Source: Ditylenchus dipsaci (taxonomy: Eukaryota; Nematoda; Chromadorea; Rhabditida; Anguinidae). From it: a stretch of 64,000 bases of DNA. Of this stretch, positions 34,538-45,268 are shown piece by piece (within the stretch, counting starts at the first letter, position 1; the number at the start of each line of letters is the position of its first letter). The DNA lies in contig SADC01000322.1 in assembly GCA_004194705.1 (NCBI GenBank), forward strand, positions 62,001 to 126,000, read 5' to 3'. The notes below the pieces were generated by a model. It was given only the letters and a program-made list of their open reading frames with translations, ran no database searches and was not told the DNA's origin. The position numbers and the translations under genes are program-made.

Positions 34538-35930
34538 TTACACATAGACAATCGCATACAAGAAAATGGGACAAAATGCGATAATAAGTTTAATCAAATC
34601 CATGAAACCGAATGATTGTGTGCTTTGTGGTTTAGCTTGATTTGGTGAAAGTTCCCCGTGTTCAATGTAGTATTCCCATCGCCTAAGTTCCATTTTCGTT
34701 TTGGCTTTCTTGATCTTCAGTCGCAAAATTTGAATTCTGAGAGGGAAACTGTTTTGGGACAATTGAGCTAGTTGTGGTCGGAAGTGGTCATGTATAGCTT
34801 CTATTTCAGCTAGCAGCTTTTGACGCTGGAAAATGACTAAAAAGAGCTGTTGCAGTGGCTGTCCCCTGTTCAATTCGCGTCTATATTGCTCATCCAGGAT
34901 GCTTCTTTGCTCACTTATAGGCTGCAGTTGGGCTGTGATACTGTTGATTAGGTCATCTAGTTGAGAACAAGTGATTTTCAGAGCAGTGAAAATGTCCAAA
35001 ATCTTAATTGGAGACATAAGCAAAGATTGTTGGATTTCGATATGGAACGATTAATTCTCAATCTCAATTTTAAAAAATAAAATCAAGAATGCGGCTAAGT
35101 TTAGTAAATTTTATCTCGTTTTTAATTTACAAATTTTTTATTCCGAATTTTTCGGCCGTCTGAAGCACATTTTTGAGCCCGTTCTTACATGCGGAGGCCA
35201 ACTCTAACCCTAGACCTAAGTTAATTTTTTTAAATTCACATAAATAAATAATGCGAATTTAAAAAAGCGAGACAGAAGTTACTACCGTAAAATTCTTTAT
35301 TAATAAACCATGGTTTATTGATTTAAAACCCTCTAAAGATATTGAAAAATTTGGTTTCGATCTCGAGCTTTTCTGGTGTAAACCCAAAAGTTAAGAATCG
35401 GTAGATAAAATATTTGCCTAAAAATATATTGGGTCTATTATTAGGGGTTTACGGTAATCCCCTTTTGCGTTTTTCCAAAGACAACATGAAGGTTAAACCG
35501 AATTTTGAGTAGGTATTTCGAAAAAAACTCACCTATTTTTAAAAATATGGTGTATGTAACCTCTTGCCTGGCCGATTTCCGAATTTTTCGGAAAATCTCC
35601 GCATATCAGGTCGTAAACACACTATGAATTTTATTTTCTATGAGAAACATTGCAGAAATGGAAATAAATACGACTTAAGTTTACAAATTGCTTTTTAATA
35701 TTGATCTAAATTGATTTTCGAAAACGCGAAATTTTTATTACACCCTGTGTAACACAATTTTTCCGTAAAAGTGAAAATAAACTTACTGGTCGTAGCTGGT
35801 AGTTAATCTGATTGGTTAGAATTCGAGAGCACCGCTTTGAAACAGGCAAGAGTTGTCGGGCATGTTTGTAAGGCAGGAAGGCAAGCACATCTGTTAAAAC
35901 TTCTGTTGGCAAAAGGTGAGCTTCATTCAT
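34538..35930 (-). CDS. F-box/coiled-coil family protein, copy 3 (intact)
   Basis: Two exons, 35787-35930 (ATG 35930; 48 codons) and 34538-35002 (154 codons and stop), joined by a 784-nt intron (GTAAGT...AATTAAG). The 202-residue product starts with an F-box-like domain (residues about 4-48: LPTEVLTDVLAFLPYKHARQ, LLPVSKRCSRILTNQI), followed by a long charged coiled coil (LKITCSQLDDLINSITAQLQ; RQKLLAEIEAIHDHFRPQLA; LRLKIKKAKTKMELRRW) and a C-terminal hydrophobic stretch, MDLIKLIIAFCPIFLYAIVY, three residues from the end. That layout fits a tail-anchored membrane protein carrying an SCF adaptor module. Membrane anchoring and SKP1 binding are inferences. It is the only one of the three paralogues without an apparent frameshift, and all three exon-1 sequences are exactly 144 nt. 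Confidence 0.75.
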
Positions 35931-36565
35931 TTTGGATACAGTGAAATAACACTAACACATGAGCCCAGGTCATTACGGTGCAATGCTAGATATCAATGCG
36001 ATTAGATAACATACGATAAAAATTTAAAAAATTCAAACCAATAACATTGTCATGTTCAGCGAGAAATTGTAAGTCCGAATTCCTAAAAGTCACGCATGGA
36101 AGTCGATGTGTTAAATATAAAATATTAAAAAAAAATTAGACCAACTAAGTATAAAACTCAATTTACGAGGTTTGACTGTAGAGCAGATCTTTTTGGTGTT
36201 TGGTATATGAATCGTCGCTGAGATTACAAATTTTGAACTTTTCGATACAAAACAAGTTTTATGTAACTTTTTGCCCTGTATTTGACTGAAGTCTGGACTT
36301 TCATCCTGCGTATACTCAAATTTTTAAAGTAAATGTTGAAAATTTGATATTTATGATCTACGTCTACTTTTCAATTTCACGTGGAATGGGGTAATAATCA
36401 AAAAATTTCATAAAAATTGAAAAATCGAAGGTTTCCATGGTGGGGTTGAACTCGCCGAATTTAAAGGAAAACAGCCTTTTCCTAGCAAAATCACCCACTT
36501 TACGTACCGCGCCTTGAATTCTGGGAAAAAGTCACCTACTGCCCGATTTGAAAGGCCGTGCTCAC
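35931..36565. other. Intergenic, no gene recognised
   Basis: It should contain the upstream region of F-box copy 3 (minus) and possibly a missing first exon of the polygalacturonase (plus). I saw no signal-peptide exon that I could support. Confidence 0.35.
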
Positions 36566-36813
36566 TACCGTATTCTTTAAAAAAGGACCCTTTCTATAAC
36601 AAGGCCCCCTCCTGACTTTGGGAACCTGTACTTCGGCCCAGAGAAAAAATTTCACATTGCTGTAAATTGCGTTTTTAATTTTTTCGAGCTCTACCAATTC
36701 TTTTTTTTCGATTTTAGATTTTGACTCAAAAATCTCAAAATCGACCTTACATTTTCCCGAAAATTAAAGGTTTGTATAAAAAACCCCGGGGCCTTTTTAG
36801 AAAAAATACGGTG
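36566..36813. mobile_element. TACCGTA-family MITE upstream of polygalacturonase
   Basis: TACCGTATTCTTTAAAAAAG left and CTTTTTAGAAAAAATACGGT right, inner GGCCCC / GGGGCC. It ends 15 bp before the splice-like TTTTTTAG that opens the polygalacturonase exon. Confidence 0.75.
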
Positions 36814-37722
36814 AATATATTTTTTAGTTGGTTTGTCTGGAAACACATTTGGATCAGTCAATATCAAAGCTACTTTTGGCACCAACAATGATGTTCCCCA
36901 AAATACATGTGTGCCAGTGCTTTCTTGCGCTGATTCTTGCGCTAGCATCTCAATTGTTTGGAATAAACCGGATAACTACGCCGATGTGGTCGATTACAAT
37001 GTTTACATGAACGGCAAAAACATAGGAAGTGCCTCTGCAAACAATGCTATCAATTCAGTTGTTTATCCCTACATCAAGCACTTTTACGCAGATGACACTA
37101 CTAATTTTCACAACACAATTACATATCACAATTTCAAAGCCACTGGTCTTTCGCCAAATACAGCCTACACTTTTTATGTTACATCAGTGCACAGCTCTGG
37201 CAAAGAATCTGCTGCCAGTGTTTCAATTGTCCAACAAACTGCTCCTACATTTACCAATATTGTTAAAATAACTGCAAGTGGTGCAGTAGGAGATGGTTCA
37301 ACAGTCAACACTAAAGCTATTCAACAAGCAATTGATACCTGCTCTAGCAAATCCCAATCAGCATATGGATGCAAAGTGTTGGTTCCATTTCAAGGAGCTA
37401 GCAATTCCACTTATGTGACTGCATCCTTTTTCTCAACAGTTTCATGACTTTTGAGGTGGAAGAAGGAGCCACATTGCTATGATCTTCTAAATCTGTTGAT
37501 TTCCACCAAATACCAACCGTCCTTGGTCACTGCTCAATACAAAGGCAGTTCGTCTTATTCCGACATTCGGATCACCGGCGAAGGCACTATAGATGGTAAT
37601 GGATGGATCAAAAACTCTGCTGATGTGACCGATGAAGTGGGCAACAAATTGCCATATTATGCTCATGGCAGCACTACTGCATAGCAGACTTTGGGTGTTT
37701 TAGCTAGAGACCAAATACAGGC

Positions 37723-39189
37723 CGTTGCTACTCATTTGCGCCAACTCATTTGCGCCCACTCATTTGCGCCCACTCATTTGCGCGCAACTCGTTTGCGCCC
37801 ACCTCGTTTGCGCCCAACTCGTTTGCGCCCACTCATTTGCGCCTGCTTCATTGTTTTTCAAAATTTTGAATTCGTGTTATGATTTTTGGGATTTCCGAAT
37901 TTTTCATCACTCGTCTGTATTTTCCTCACCTTGTATTATTGTGTTTAGTTTGTCGATGGCTTTCAATGTGGATAATGTCTGGCTAGCTAATGTGCTTGCT
38001 GAAACTCAGAAACACTTTAACCAGCTAACCAGGTATGATAATTTTGTTAAGCTTCATATTTTCACTATACCCTCTAATCTTTACTCTTTTTAGGGTATTT
38101 TGTCGCTATCAAACAAAGGAGAGCAATGTCTAATCGTCAACAGCTACGAATACAAAAAGGGCCACGTCATCAATTCGGGAACGGTTCAGAAGTGGAGATG
38201 CATAAATCGTGCGTGCAATGGAACTGCAAAAACAAGCTTCGGCTCTCTGGAAAATTTGCTCCTTCTCAATCCACATGTTGTAGACAAAGTCCTAATGCTT
38301 TTGTGGTATTTTTGTTCCCTTTTTACTGCAGTAATTATAAATTAATAGCGACGTGATGTCATAGCCAGAATCAAATCAGCTGCGATTGCTAACTTTGGAT
38401 CTTACTCAACAGGAATAGTCGGGGAAAATTTCGGGAAAAATGGGCTAACAGATAACCAGTTGCTGTCTCTTCCAACCAATAAAGCATTGGAAGACCGCGT
38501 GTTGCAAAAAAAGAAACCAGTGGGAGCAAGCAGTGTCGACAAGCCTGTCAGTGAGATTGAATGGTTGGAATACTTCACGCAAACTGAAAACGGTGACAGG
38601 TTTTGCTGCATGACTCTAGGTAAAATTTATTCATGAATTGCTTTTTCAAATTGTAGAGAGACTGAGTCCAGGCTGCCTCCAATTTTCATCTTTCTTTCTC
38701 CGTCTGGTCTCCGTCTGCTGCGTGAAAACAATCGTTGGGCTCTTGATGGCACTTTTTTCTGCGCACCAAAGAACTTTGTCCAGCTGTACACTGAGAAATA
38801 ATATCGGCCTTACTTTATTCAAATCGAATTTCGATGACAATATAAACTCAGCGGACCAAGTCTGACCCAATCTGAGTAAACAAACATACTTTTGAATCAT
38901 TATAAGTATTCTTTCTTCACCCAATAAAAAGTAATCTCGTTCTGGATCAATCTCAGGGCCGAGAAACCATCTCAGTGCAGATTGAGATTTTTTGAAGAAA
39001 CAATGAGGCGGGCGCAAATGTGTGGGCGCAAACGAGGTGGGCGCAAATGAGTGGGCGCAAATGAGTGGGCGCAAATGAGTGGGCGCAAACGAGTTGGGCG
39101 CAAACGAGGTGGGCGCAAACGAATTGCGCGCAAATGAGTGGGCGCAAATGAGTGGGCGCAAATGAGTTGGGCGCAAATGAGTACGAACC
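37723..39189 (+). mobile_element. MULE/fold-back-type element inserted in polygalacturonase
   Basis: 1467 bp. Its ends are inverted arrays of a 14-bp unit, ACTCATTTGCGCCC: about 8 copies at 37729-37845, and about 12 inverted copies at 39002-39183. Flanked by a perfect 8-bp duplication ATACAGGC (37715-37722; 39190-39197); removing the element plus one duplicate rejoins the host frame (RDQIQA to AVNKGG). The interior encodes FLYWCH and the first part of a MULE transposase. Array ends plus 8-9-bp duplications are as in Drosophila FB elements. Confidence 0.93.
37956..38805 (+). CDS. FLYWCH zinc finger and truncated MULE transposase
   Basis: Exon 1 37956-38032 (MAFNVDNVWLANVLAETQKH), exon 2 from 38094 with the FLYWCH core (LIVNSYEYKKGHV, QKWRCINRACNGTAKTSFGS; Y, W, C, C and a later H present), an exon from 38346 (RRDVIARIKSAAIANFGSYS) and one from 38657 with PIFIFLSPSGLRLLRENNRW then ALDGTFFCAPKNFVQLYT, stopping at TAA at about 38800. 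DGTFF holds the first catalytic Asp of MULE transposases; the rest of the DDE domain is absent. A one-base shift lies in exon 2 near 38130. FLYWCH is a DNA-binding zinc fold linked to MULE transposases. As it stands the element is non-autonomous. Confidence 0.8.
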
Positions 39190-40381
39190 ATACAGGCAGC
39201 TGTGAATAAAGGTGGCTCATTAATAAGCAACATCTACAGTAATGCCCGATCTAGTCTAGCCTCGTTTTCCAGTGTCACAAACATGTTTTTGAGCAATCTA
39301 AAGTTGGTTAATCCATCTTTCCATGGAGTACAATTCAGTGGATGCACCAACATTAAGTTTACCAACACCCTTTCCCTAACATATGACGTCAATAATGGCG
39401 ATGGGTTGAGCTGGGATCAACCAATAATGCTCTAGTCTACAACAATTTGATGAACAATGGAGATGATTGCATCAACTTTTCAGCTGGGCAAGGCAAACCT
39501 GACGAGAATAGTCCACCAAATGAGTTCACTTGGATGTTCAACAATTTTCTTCGTCGAGGTCATGGTGGAGTAGTTATAGGCAGTAACACAGCAGCTTTTA
39601 TCCAAGACGTGCTAGCTGAGGACAATGTCATGTTCATGACTGACAATGGATTCCGTTTGAAGAGCACACCAGCAACTGGGGGTGGTGGCAGAAGATTGGT
39701 GTTCAGAGACACAGCAATACGAGAAGTTGGCACTACCAACATGGTCACCTCATGAGGTCAAACCTTTGGCAATCGTAATGAAGGAAACCCAATGGTTGTG
39801 ACTCTAGCTTACTCTGCAGGCAGCACAGGTTTTCAGGCCGCCGATAAATGCGCTCAATTTAGTTATATTACCTTTAAACGAGTCTCTGTTGATAATGGCA
39901 TTCCAAATACTAGTGACGCAGTCATTTCTGTGGATGGTTTTACTGGTCAGGACTCTAGCTTGCCCTATCCCGCAACTTTTCAAGAAAATATAGTGAGGAA
40001 TTTTAAATAAGATTGATAAAGTAGGAAAAACATGATTTAACACAACAAAATATACAAAAAAAAGCTTTGGGGTTAGATGAAAAAATGGTAGTAATAATAA
40101 AAAGCATATGTTTTGCATTTTTGTGCTCTTTTCGGTCTAAGTTCCTGCCTTTGAAATAACTATTAACTGAACAAAATCATGTAAAGAAATTGATACATTT
40201 CCAGGTGTTTGACACACTGAAGCTCAAAAACGTTAGCCCAGCTTCTATAAGTCAACTGGCAAGCAGCACATTTGTAGATGTTACCATCACTAATTGGGGA
40301 TCTAGCAGCTTACCTTGAAGTTTCACTAATCCAAAAAATTTGACTTTTACGAATGTCATTCCAGCAACAAAAATCCTTTAA

Positions 40382-40901
40382 TACAAGACACATTTATCTG
40401 ATTCAGTAGTTATGTGAGAACATGGTTTGTAATTTTAATTAGAATTAGTTTGCCTCTTTAGGCGGTCAAATAAATACGTGTTGGTCAAAAATTTATCTGG
40501 AGACCATCTCGCCGACACCAACCATTAGGCCATCAAGCACACACTTGACAACATTCACAACATCGTGAAATATTTATCGTTTGTGCTCAACTGTCAAACG
40601 GGTATTTGCCTGAAAAATAGACTTGGTGTGGAAAAAAGATCTCTAAGTCAAATGACGATTGGATTTTGGGTATTAAGTGCCTGCTTATGGTGAAAAAGTG
40701 CCCGCTTTTTTTTTTGCATTAGTCGAAAAGGCGAAAAAGTGCCCTCTTTTTGTGAAAAAGTGCTCGCTTTTTGTGGAAGTATGCCCACTTCTAGGTAAAT
40801 GTGCTCGCTTATAGATATAGCCTCTAATATTTTTTTTTGTTTCATTTCAAGCGAAATTATTGAGGCTGAAATCTCAGTTTTTAGACTTTTTTTTTCTTGT
40901 T
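40382..40901. other. Intergenic, G/C-poor, AAGTGCC tandem words
   Basis: No gene recognised. GAAAAAGTGCCCGCTTTTT-type words recur between about 40688 and 40805, an imperfect short tandem array. Confidence 0.45.
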
Positions 40902-41067
40902 AACCGTATTTATTCTAATAGAAGGCCATGGTCTTCTATTTTTTAACCTCCAAAATTTTTTTTGGCTTTGTGTTAAAAACGCGATAAAACTTGGTTTACC
41001 CCCTAGTTTTGGCCCTAAGGGCTGGCCTTCTAATAGAGATTGGCCTTCTATTAGAATAAATACGGTA
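40902..41067. mobile_element. TACCGTA-family MITE
   Basis: ACCGTATTTATTCTAATAGA left; TCTATTAGAATAAATACGGT right; GAAGGCC inner words. 166 bp. Confidence 0.85.
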
Positions 41068-41408
41068 TATGCAATTTTTCCAAAATTTTAACTTTAAGCT
41101 TAACACGGAGATTCTCGACTGCAATAATGGTCCCTAAAAGTGTTTGCATTTCATTGAATTCATTGAATTTCGGAAAATCGGTGTTTTCTGGTTGTGAAAA
41201 ATTTGAATGAAAAAGTTGGTAAATTTTGACAAATTTACAAGCATTTCAACAATCACGTGTTTCAATTTTAAATTGTTTGGCCAATCGTATATTTGGTCTC
41301 TTACTGGTTTTGTCAAAGAACATTCGGTCAAATCCCTGTTTTGGTCCAGAGTCCACAAAAAGATTTATTACATGCTTTTAGGGAAGCCAAAGAGCTAGAA
41401 TGGTATCT

Positions 41409-42340
41409 CTACCTACTACCTTGACCTTGGGGCTGTTTTCTAGCAATAATTTCATGCCTTCTAAATACAGTATCTGCTAGGTGAAGAACCACTTTGCACC
41501 GAATTTTGGGGTGACAGTGTGTAAGCCATGTGGTCATCCACTTGATGTAATTTGATTCCCTGAAAAATTGATCCTCCGGTAATTGATCCTCCACGGGGTT
41601 TCAAAAATTAAATTTGTGTTCAGTTAAAGACAAACAAAACGCCAAGAAATTTAAAGTAGTTTTTTTTTCTTTTTCGAATAGATTTTATTTAGATTTTCAA
41701 AAGTTTAGGAGAGGATGTCACAACTTTGCTTGATTTCTTTACACTTTCACTTAGATCATATAGACGAAATTCTCAGTTAAAGGGTATATAAATAATAAAG
41801 AGTGTGCGTACGGGCCCGCTCTTTAAGACAACAAATATGTTCTCGAGCCAATTTTTTCATTCTAATATATCTTCAAAATTGTCGGAAACAGTTTCCATGT
41901 CAAACAATACTTTTCTGAAGAATGAACACTCGATAATTTTTTGAAGAATATATTTTCTGTCTCTCATGCTTGGCAGTCTCCGCTCATCTTTGTTGACAAT
42001 GGCATGCAGCGCTTCGATAGATTGCTCGGACAGAAAGCCCCAAAAACCATGATGATCCATGAAAGTAGCTACGTGAACGCATAGAAGATAACATTTTGGA
42101 GTTACCGAAAGAGATGGCAAATTATCCTGAATTGTCCTAATTCAGTAACAACTAATCAAAAAACTTAGGGCTTACTTTAAGATTCCTTCGGAGCTTCACA
42201 CAGCAGGCAGGATAAGTCGATGCAGAACCCATGTGACCGTACAGCGAACTCAAAATCTTGAAATCGCCAGTAGCATACCTTAAACTCAGAACACTATCAA
42301 AAATTATTATCGCATAACTACTAATAAAACACACCAAATT
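41409..42340 (-). pseudogene. Exons of an unrecognised transposon-type protein
   Basis: Minus-strand exon-like segments: about 42310-42170 (ATGDFKILSSLYGHMGSAST YPACC), 42120-41857 (VATFMDHHGFWGFLSEQSIE, ALHAIVNKDERRLPS) and 41594-41409 (FFRESNYIKWMTTWLTHCHP). The motif H..F....G..G..SEQ.IE..H...N is one I associate with multi-copy, transposon-like uncharacterised proteins of invertebrates. It may belong to the same element as the MULE fragment just upstream. Segments are short and their splicing was not resolved. Confidence 0.45.
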
Positions 42341-42894
42341 TTCTCACTGAATTTCCTACCAAAGTCCACGTTTTTTGATTGAAGCAGCCGTAGAAGGCGG
42401 GATTCAAGAAGTTTCTTCACATTTTGAAGCTAGAAAAACCACTTTCCTTTCACTTGCTTTGAGGCTACACAAAGGTCCATCAAAAACTTCAGCAGAAGTT
42501 GGCGAACTTGATGGCTAGGTGCGAATATGTCCATCCCAAGCTGAAAAAACAGCACATGGGTACATATGATGTGCTTCGTACAAATAAGCAAGCAGTTAAA
42601 CCTTGATCAGCTCTGTCTTCATTGAGCATCTTCGTCTCCAGCTCAGAGTCCCAGAACAAAATAGAAAGTTTTCCATTGGTGTCATCTGTTTTCTTGAATC
42701 AGAAAGCTTCAGAGGAGATTAGTTCAGCGTGAACAGTTGGCAAAAATAGACAAGACAGCAGAAAAAAGTTCCTGAAAGATAGAAACCGTAATCAGATAAA
42801 AATTGAATCAATAGCCTCGGTTGCTCGGTTCTAATTTGAAATAAAATTCGTAGACTTCTCTTAGAGAAATGGAAATCAAAATATTGCTACAAGA

Positions 42895-43576
42895 CTTTAA
42901 AAATTACCGTCAATGGACCAGCGATTATTCTCTATCAGGAAGTCCAGTCCGCGATCAGAAGCAAAGATGATAATCACTGGCTTGTTTGGCTAGAGCCCTC
43001 GCGAATCATATAGAAGGAAGCAGCCATCTCGAGTTGTCGTTTTGAAGTCATTGCCCAGCACCATGTCCAACAAATTCTTATCCACATCAACTGCTCCTTT
43101 CGGTTTGCAGACATTCGCGACCTAAAATCATTTCGATAAAATAAAAAGAATAAACCTTTTTGTTACCAGTTTCTTGATGTTGATGTCCTTTGGCATTGCA
43201 CCGATCTCTTGCTCGCTTAATCCCATCTTAGCCACCGTCAGAATTTCCTGCGATGAAGTGGAAAGGCTCTGTCCGGCTAGATTTTTCACAAGCGTCAACC
43301 GTTGTTTCTTCTAAAACCGGCCGATAACAAAATTTGTCGAAAACGATGAAAAAGGCATACCCTGACTTCAGCCGGGCTCGCCCCATGACTGTCGTGTGCT
43401 TGGGTTTGCTTCAGAACCAGCGATCCAATCGCGGAGACGGCACGTCCTTTGCATCCACTGACCTTGTCCTTACATTGCCAAAGTTGTCGAAGACCATCTC
43501 TGCTGACCTTGTCCTTGCACATAAGGAACCCGTCACAAAGCACCATGGGATTTTCTTTGTTTGTTTTGATTTCCAT
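42895..43576 (-). pseudogene. FLYWCH + MULE transposase remnant, second element
   Basis: Exon 1 43361-43576 (ATG 43576; 72 codons, phase 0) is a FLYWCH-type finger: ENPMVLCDGFLMCKDKVS, LRQLWQCKDKVSGCKGRAVS, ending AHDSHG. Exon 2 43310 to about 43170 (LSEQEIGAMPKDINIKKL). Exon 3 about 43122-42908 with DGCFLLYDSRG, an in-frame TAG, then PVIIIFASDRGLDFLIENNR and WSIDG. The next exon near 42775 continues DGTFFCCLVYFCQLFTLN before a TAA. It is clearly homologous to the element at 37723-39189 (RWALDGTFFCAPKNFVQLYT) yet surrounded by different terminal repeats. Stops make it inactive. Confidence 0.75.
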
Positions 43577-43725
43577 TGCGAATTCAGAAAAAAATAAAAT
43601 AGAGCAGAACACACAGAATCTTTCTAACAAAAGAAAAAAAGTCGAGGGCTAACAAATTCAACAATATAATTCACCCGAACAGAAGGACAAATCGAGAGTG
43701 AGTTTGAAACTTTTACGCGAAATGT

Positions 43726-43850
43726 ATGTGGCGGAATTTATGTTGGCGGAATTTATGTGGCGGAATTTACGTTGGCGGAATTTATGCGGCGGAATTTATG
43801 TTGGCGGAATTTATGTTGGCGGAATTTTTGCGGCGGAATTTTTATCCATA
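43726..43850. repeat. 15-bp tandem array, TTGGCGGAATTTATG
   Basis: Eight to nine variants of TTGGCGGAATTTATG upstream of the FLYWCH exon. Probably the terminal array of that MULE-like unit. The overlapping ORFs are the translated repeat. Confidence 0.85.
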
Positions 43851-43899
43851 ACCCTCCGAGACGTTTCGTTCTCAGTTCTTATCTTACAGTTGTTATCCA

Positions 43900-44005
43900 A
43901 GCAGGTGGCAGTAAATTACCCTCCGGTAAATTCTTTCTCCACTAAATTTACCCAATGGTGAATTTACCCTCCAGGAAATTCACCCGCGGTAATTTCACTC
44001 TACAT
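43900..44005. repeat. GGTAAATTNACCCTCC short tandem array
   Basis: Five or six diverged copies of a roughly 16-bp word, GGTAAATT.ACCCTCC. The same word family appears at 41560-41600 and 52510-52615, suggesting shared terminal arrays of fold-back elements. Confidence 0.7.
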
Positions 44006-44009
44006 AACA

Positions 44010-44172
44010 TACCGTAAATCCTCTATTAGAGCCCCCCTCTCTAATAGAGCCCCCCCCCCCCTCGATTTTTGACTAGAGTTTCAGAGTTAGCACCATTTTT
44101 GATTGACAATCTCAAGATTTTTCAGGGATTGAAAAATAAAGCCCCGGGGGCTCTATTAGAGGATTTACGGTA
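44010..44172. mobile_element. TACCGTA-family MITE
   Basis: TACCGTAAATCCTCTATTAG and CTAATAGAGGATTTACGGTA (inverted), inner GAGCCCCC / GGGGGCTC. TA ends. Arms of this copy match each other better than those of sister copies. Confidence 0.88.
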
Positions 44173-44770
44173 CATAATTTTGAGGTTACAGGTTCGAATC
44201 CTAGTGTTAGTTAACATCATTTTTTTATAGAATAACAGTCACAAACTAATTTATATGACCAAAACTATCTGATATCTCCCTTAAATCGGTACCCGGATCC
44301 GGAATCCGAATTATTGAATTTAGCTAAAAATATTTAATATTTTACAAAATTTCATACTTTTACCCTATCCAAATGGTTTCCGGAACAGGGCTTGATGATG
44401 TTAAAATAATAATTTAATTTGTAGCACAAACCATATCGGGTCCTAAAAACCTAGTTTTGGAGCAGTTTCGTATCCTGTAGGGTATCCAGGTGGAGCTGGA
44501 GTGTACCTAGGCACCCAATGCTCCTACTTAGTATTAGTAGCCAAGTAGTATGATAATACGGATTTAGGTGGATGGATATATCTGGAGAGAATGGATACCT
44601 CAGGTGAATAGATGTCCAGATAGGTAGGTGAAAATAAGAAAGTTTACTGTTTTGTTTCATTCAATCCATATCCAGGAACAAGTGGTGCAAATTTTCGCGG
44701 GTGAGTTTAGTCGATTCGATACAAGAACTAGTAAATTTGGTACGAAAAATACAATTTGTTATGAAAATTT
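44173..44770. other. Intergenic, no gene recognised
   Basis: No exon or inverted repeat supported. Confidence 0.4.
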
Positions 44771-44774
44771 GGAA

Positions 44775-44945
44775 AGATTGTACCGACTCGTTGTACCGAG
44801 TCGTAGGTTGTACCGACTCGTTGTACCCAGTCGTACGTTGTACCGAGTCGATGTACCGAGTCATACTTGTACCGAGTCGGTGTACCGAGTCGTACTTGTA
44901 CCGACTCGTTGTACCGAGTCATATGTTGTACCGAGTTGTACGTCA
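44775..44945. repeat. Short tandem array, TTGTACCGAGTCG
   Basis: About eleven copies of TTGTACCGASTCG with 2-4-bp linkers. No inverted partner was found nearby. A lone TACCGTA-type right end lies downstream at 45045-45076. Confidence 0.9.
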
Positions 44946-45268
44946 GTCCATCTTACTGGCTACCAAATAGGTAGTGACTTTCCGAGATCAGTCCTCAAAA
45001 AGTGGGTCGAAAACACAATGCCAAGAACACGATTTTGAATCAGAGGGGTCTGGCTCTATTAGAGTAAATACGGTACCTTATGCTATACTCGCTAAATATT
45101 ATGTTTTAAAAAACTCTAAGCCCTAAAAGATGGTTTTCGGTTGCGGACGACACTTTTGAAAAAATCATCAAAAATTTAGCTTTTTGATGCTCATCCAGCC
45201 AGAGGCTCTACTAAAAAATACTAAAAACACCACTAAAAATGAAAAGACACGGTTAACCTTTATACGCA

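Larger units (their letters stand above)
36828..40381 (+). pseudogene. PehX-like GH28 exo-polygalacturonase, disrupted
   Basis: An FN3-like domain (SISIVWNKPDNYADVVDYNV ... GLSPNTAYTFYVTSVHSSGK) is followed by a GH28 beta-helix, the order of bacterial exo-poly-galacturonosidase PehX, which releases digalacturonate from pectin ends. Preserved landmarks: ITASGAVGDGSTVNTKAIQQ, TFEVEEGATLL, ITGEGTIDGNGWIKN, NNGDGLSW, NNGDDCINFSAG, RRGHGGVVIGS (catalytic His), GFRLKST. Lesions: one-base shifts near 37430, 37465, 37545 and 39418, stop TAG at 37682, TGA at 39753, TGA at 40316 where Trp is expected, and a 1467-bp element at 37723-39189. A GT-AG intron (39993-40204) splits QENI from VFDTLKLKNVSP, and the 5' end begins at an acceptor-like TTTTTTAG, so a bacterial-type gene had become eukaryotised before decaying. 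Some shifts may be sequence errors; the three stops and the insertion argue for a pseudogene. Confidence 0.9.

Noticed and set aside
38646..39233. 195-residue minus-strand ORF with THLRPLICAHSFAP repeats
   Set aside because: Antisense to the MULE exon and through the GCGCCCACTCATTT terminal array.
40316..40318. TGA read as Trp (recoded genetic code) in the polygalacturonase
   Set aside because: The gene also has TAG and frameshift lesions, and TGA/TAA serve as normal stops in CUL3 and ANKRD49 here, so ordinary decay is simpler.
43726..44000. CRISPR-like regular short repeats
   Set aside because: Units are contiguous without unique spacers, and the genome is eukaryotic; they are terminal arrays of mobile elements.
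44628..45038. 136-residue ORF with YRVVVPSR-like repeats
   Set aside because: Translated TTGTACCGAGTCG array, no splice sites or domain.
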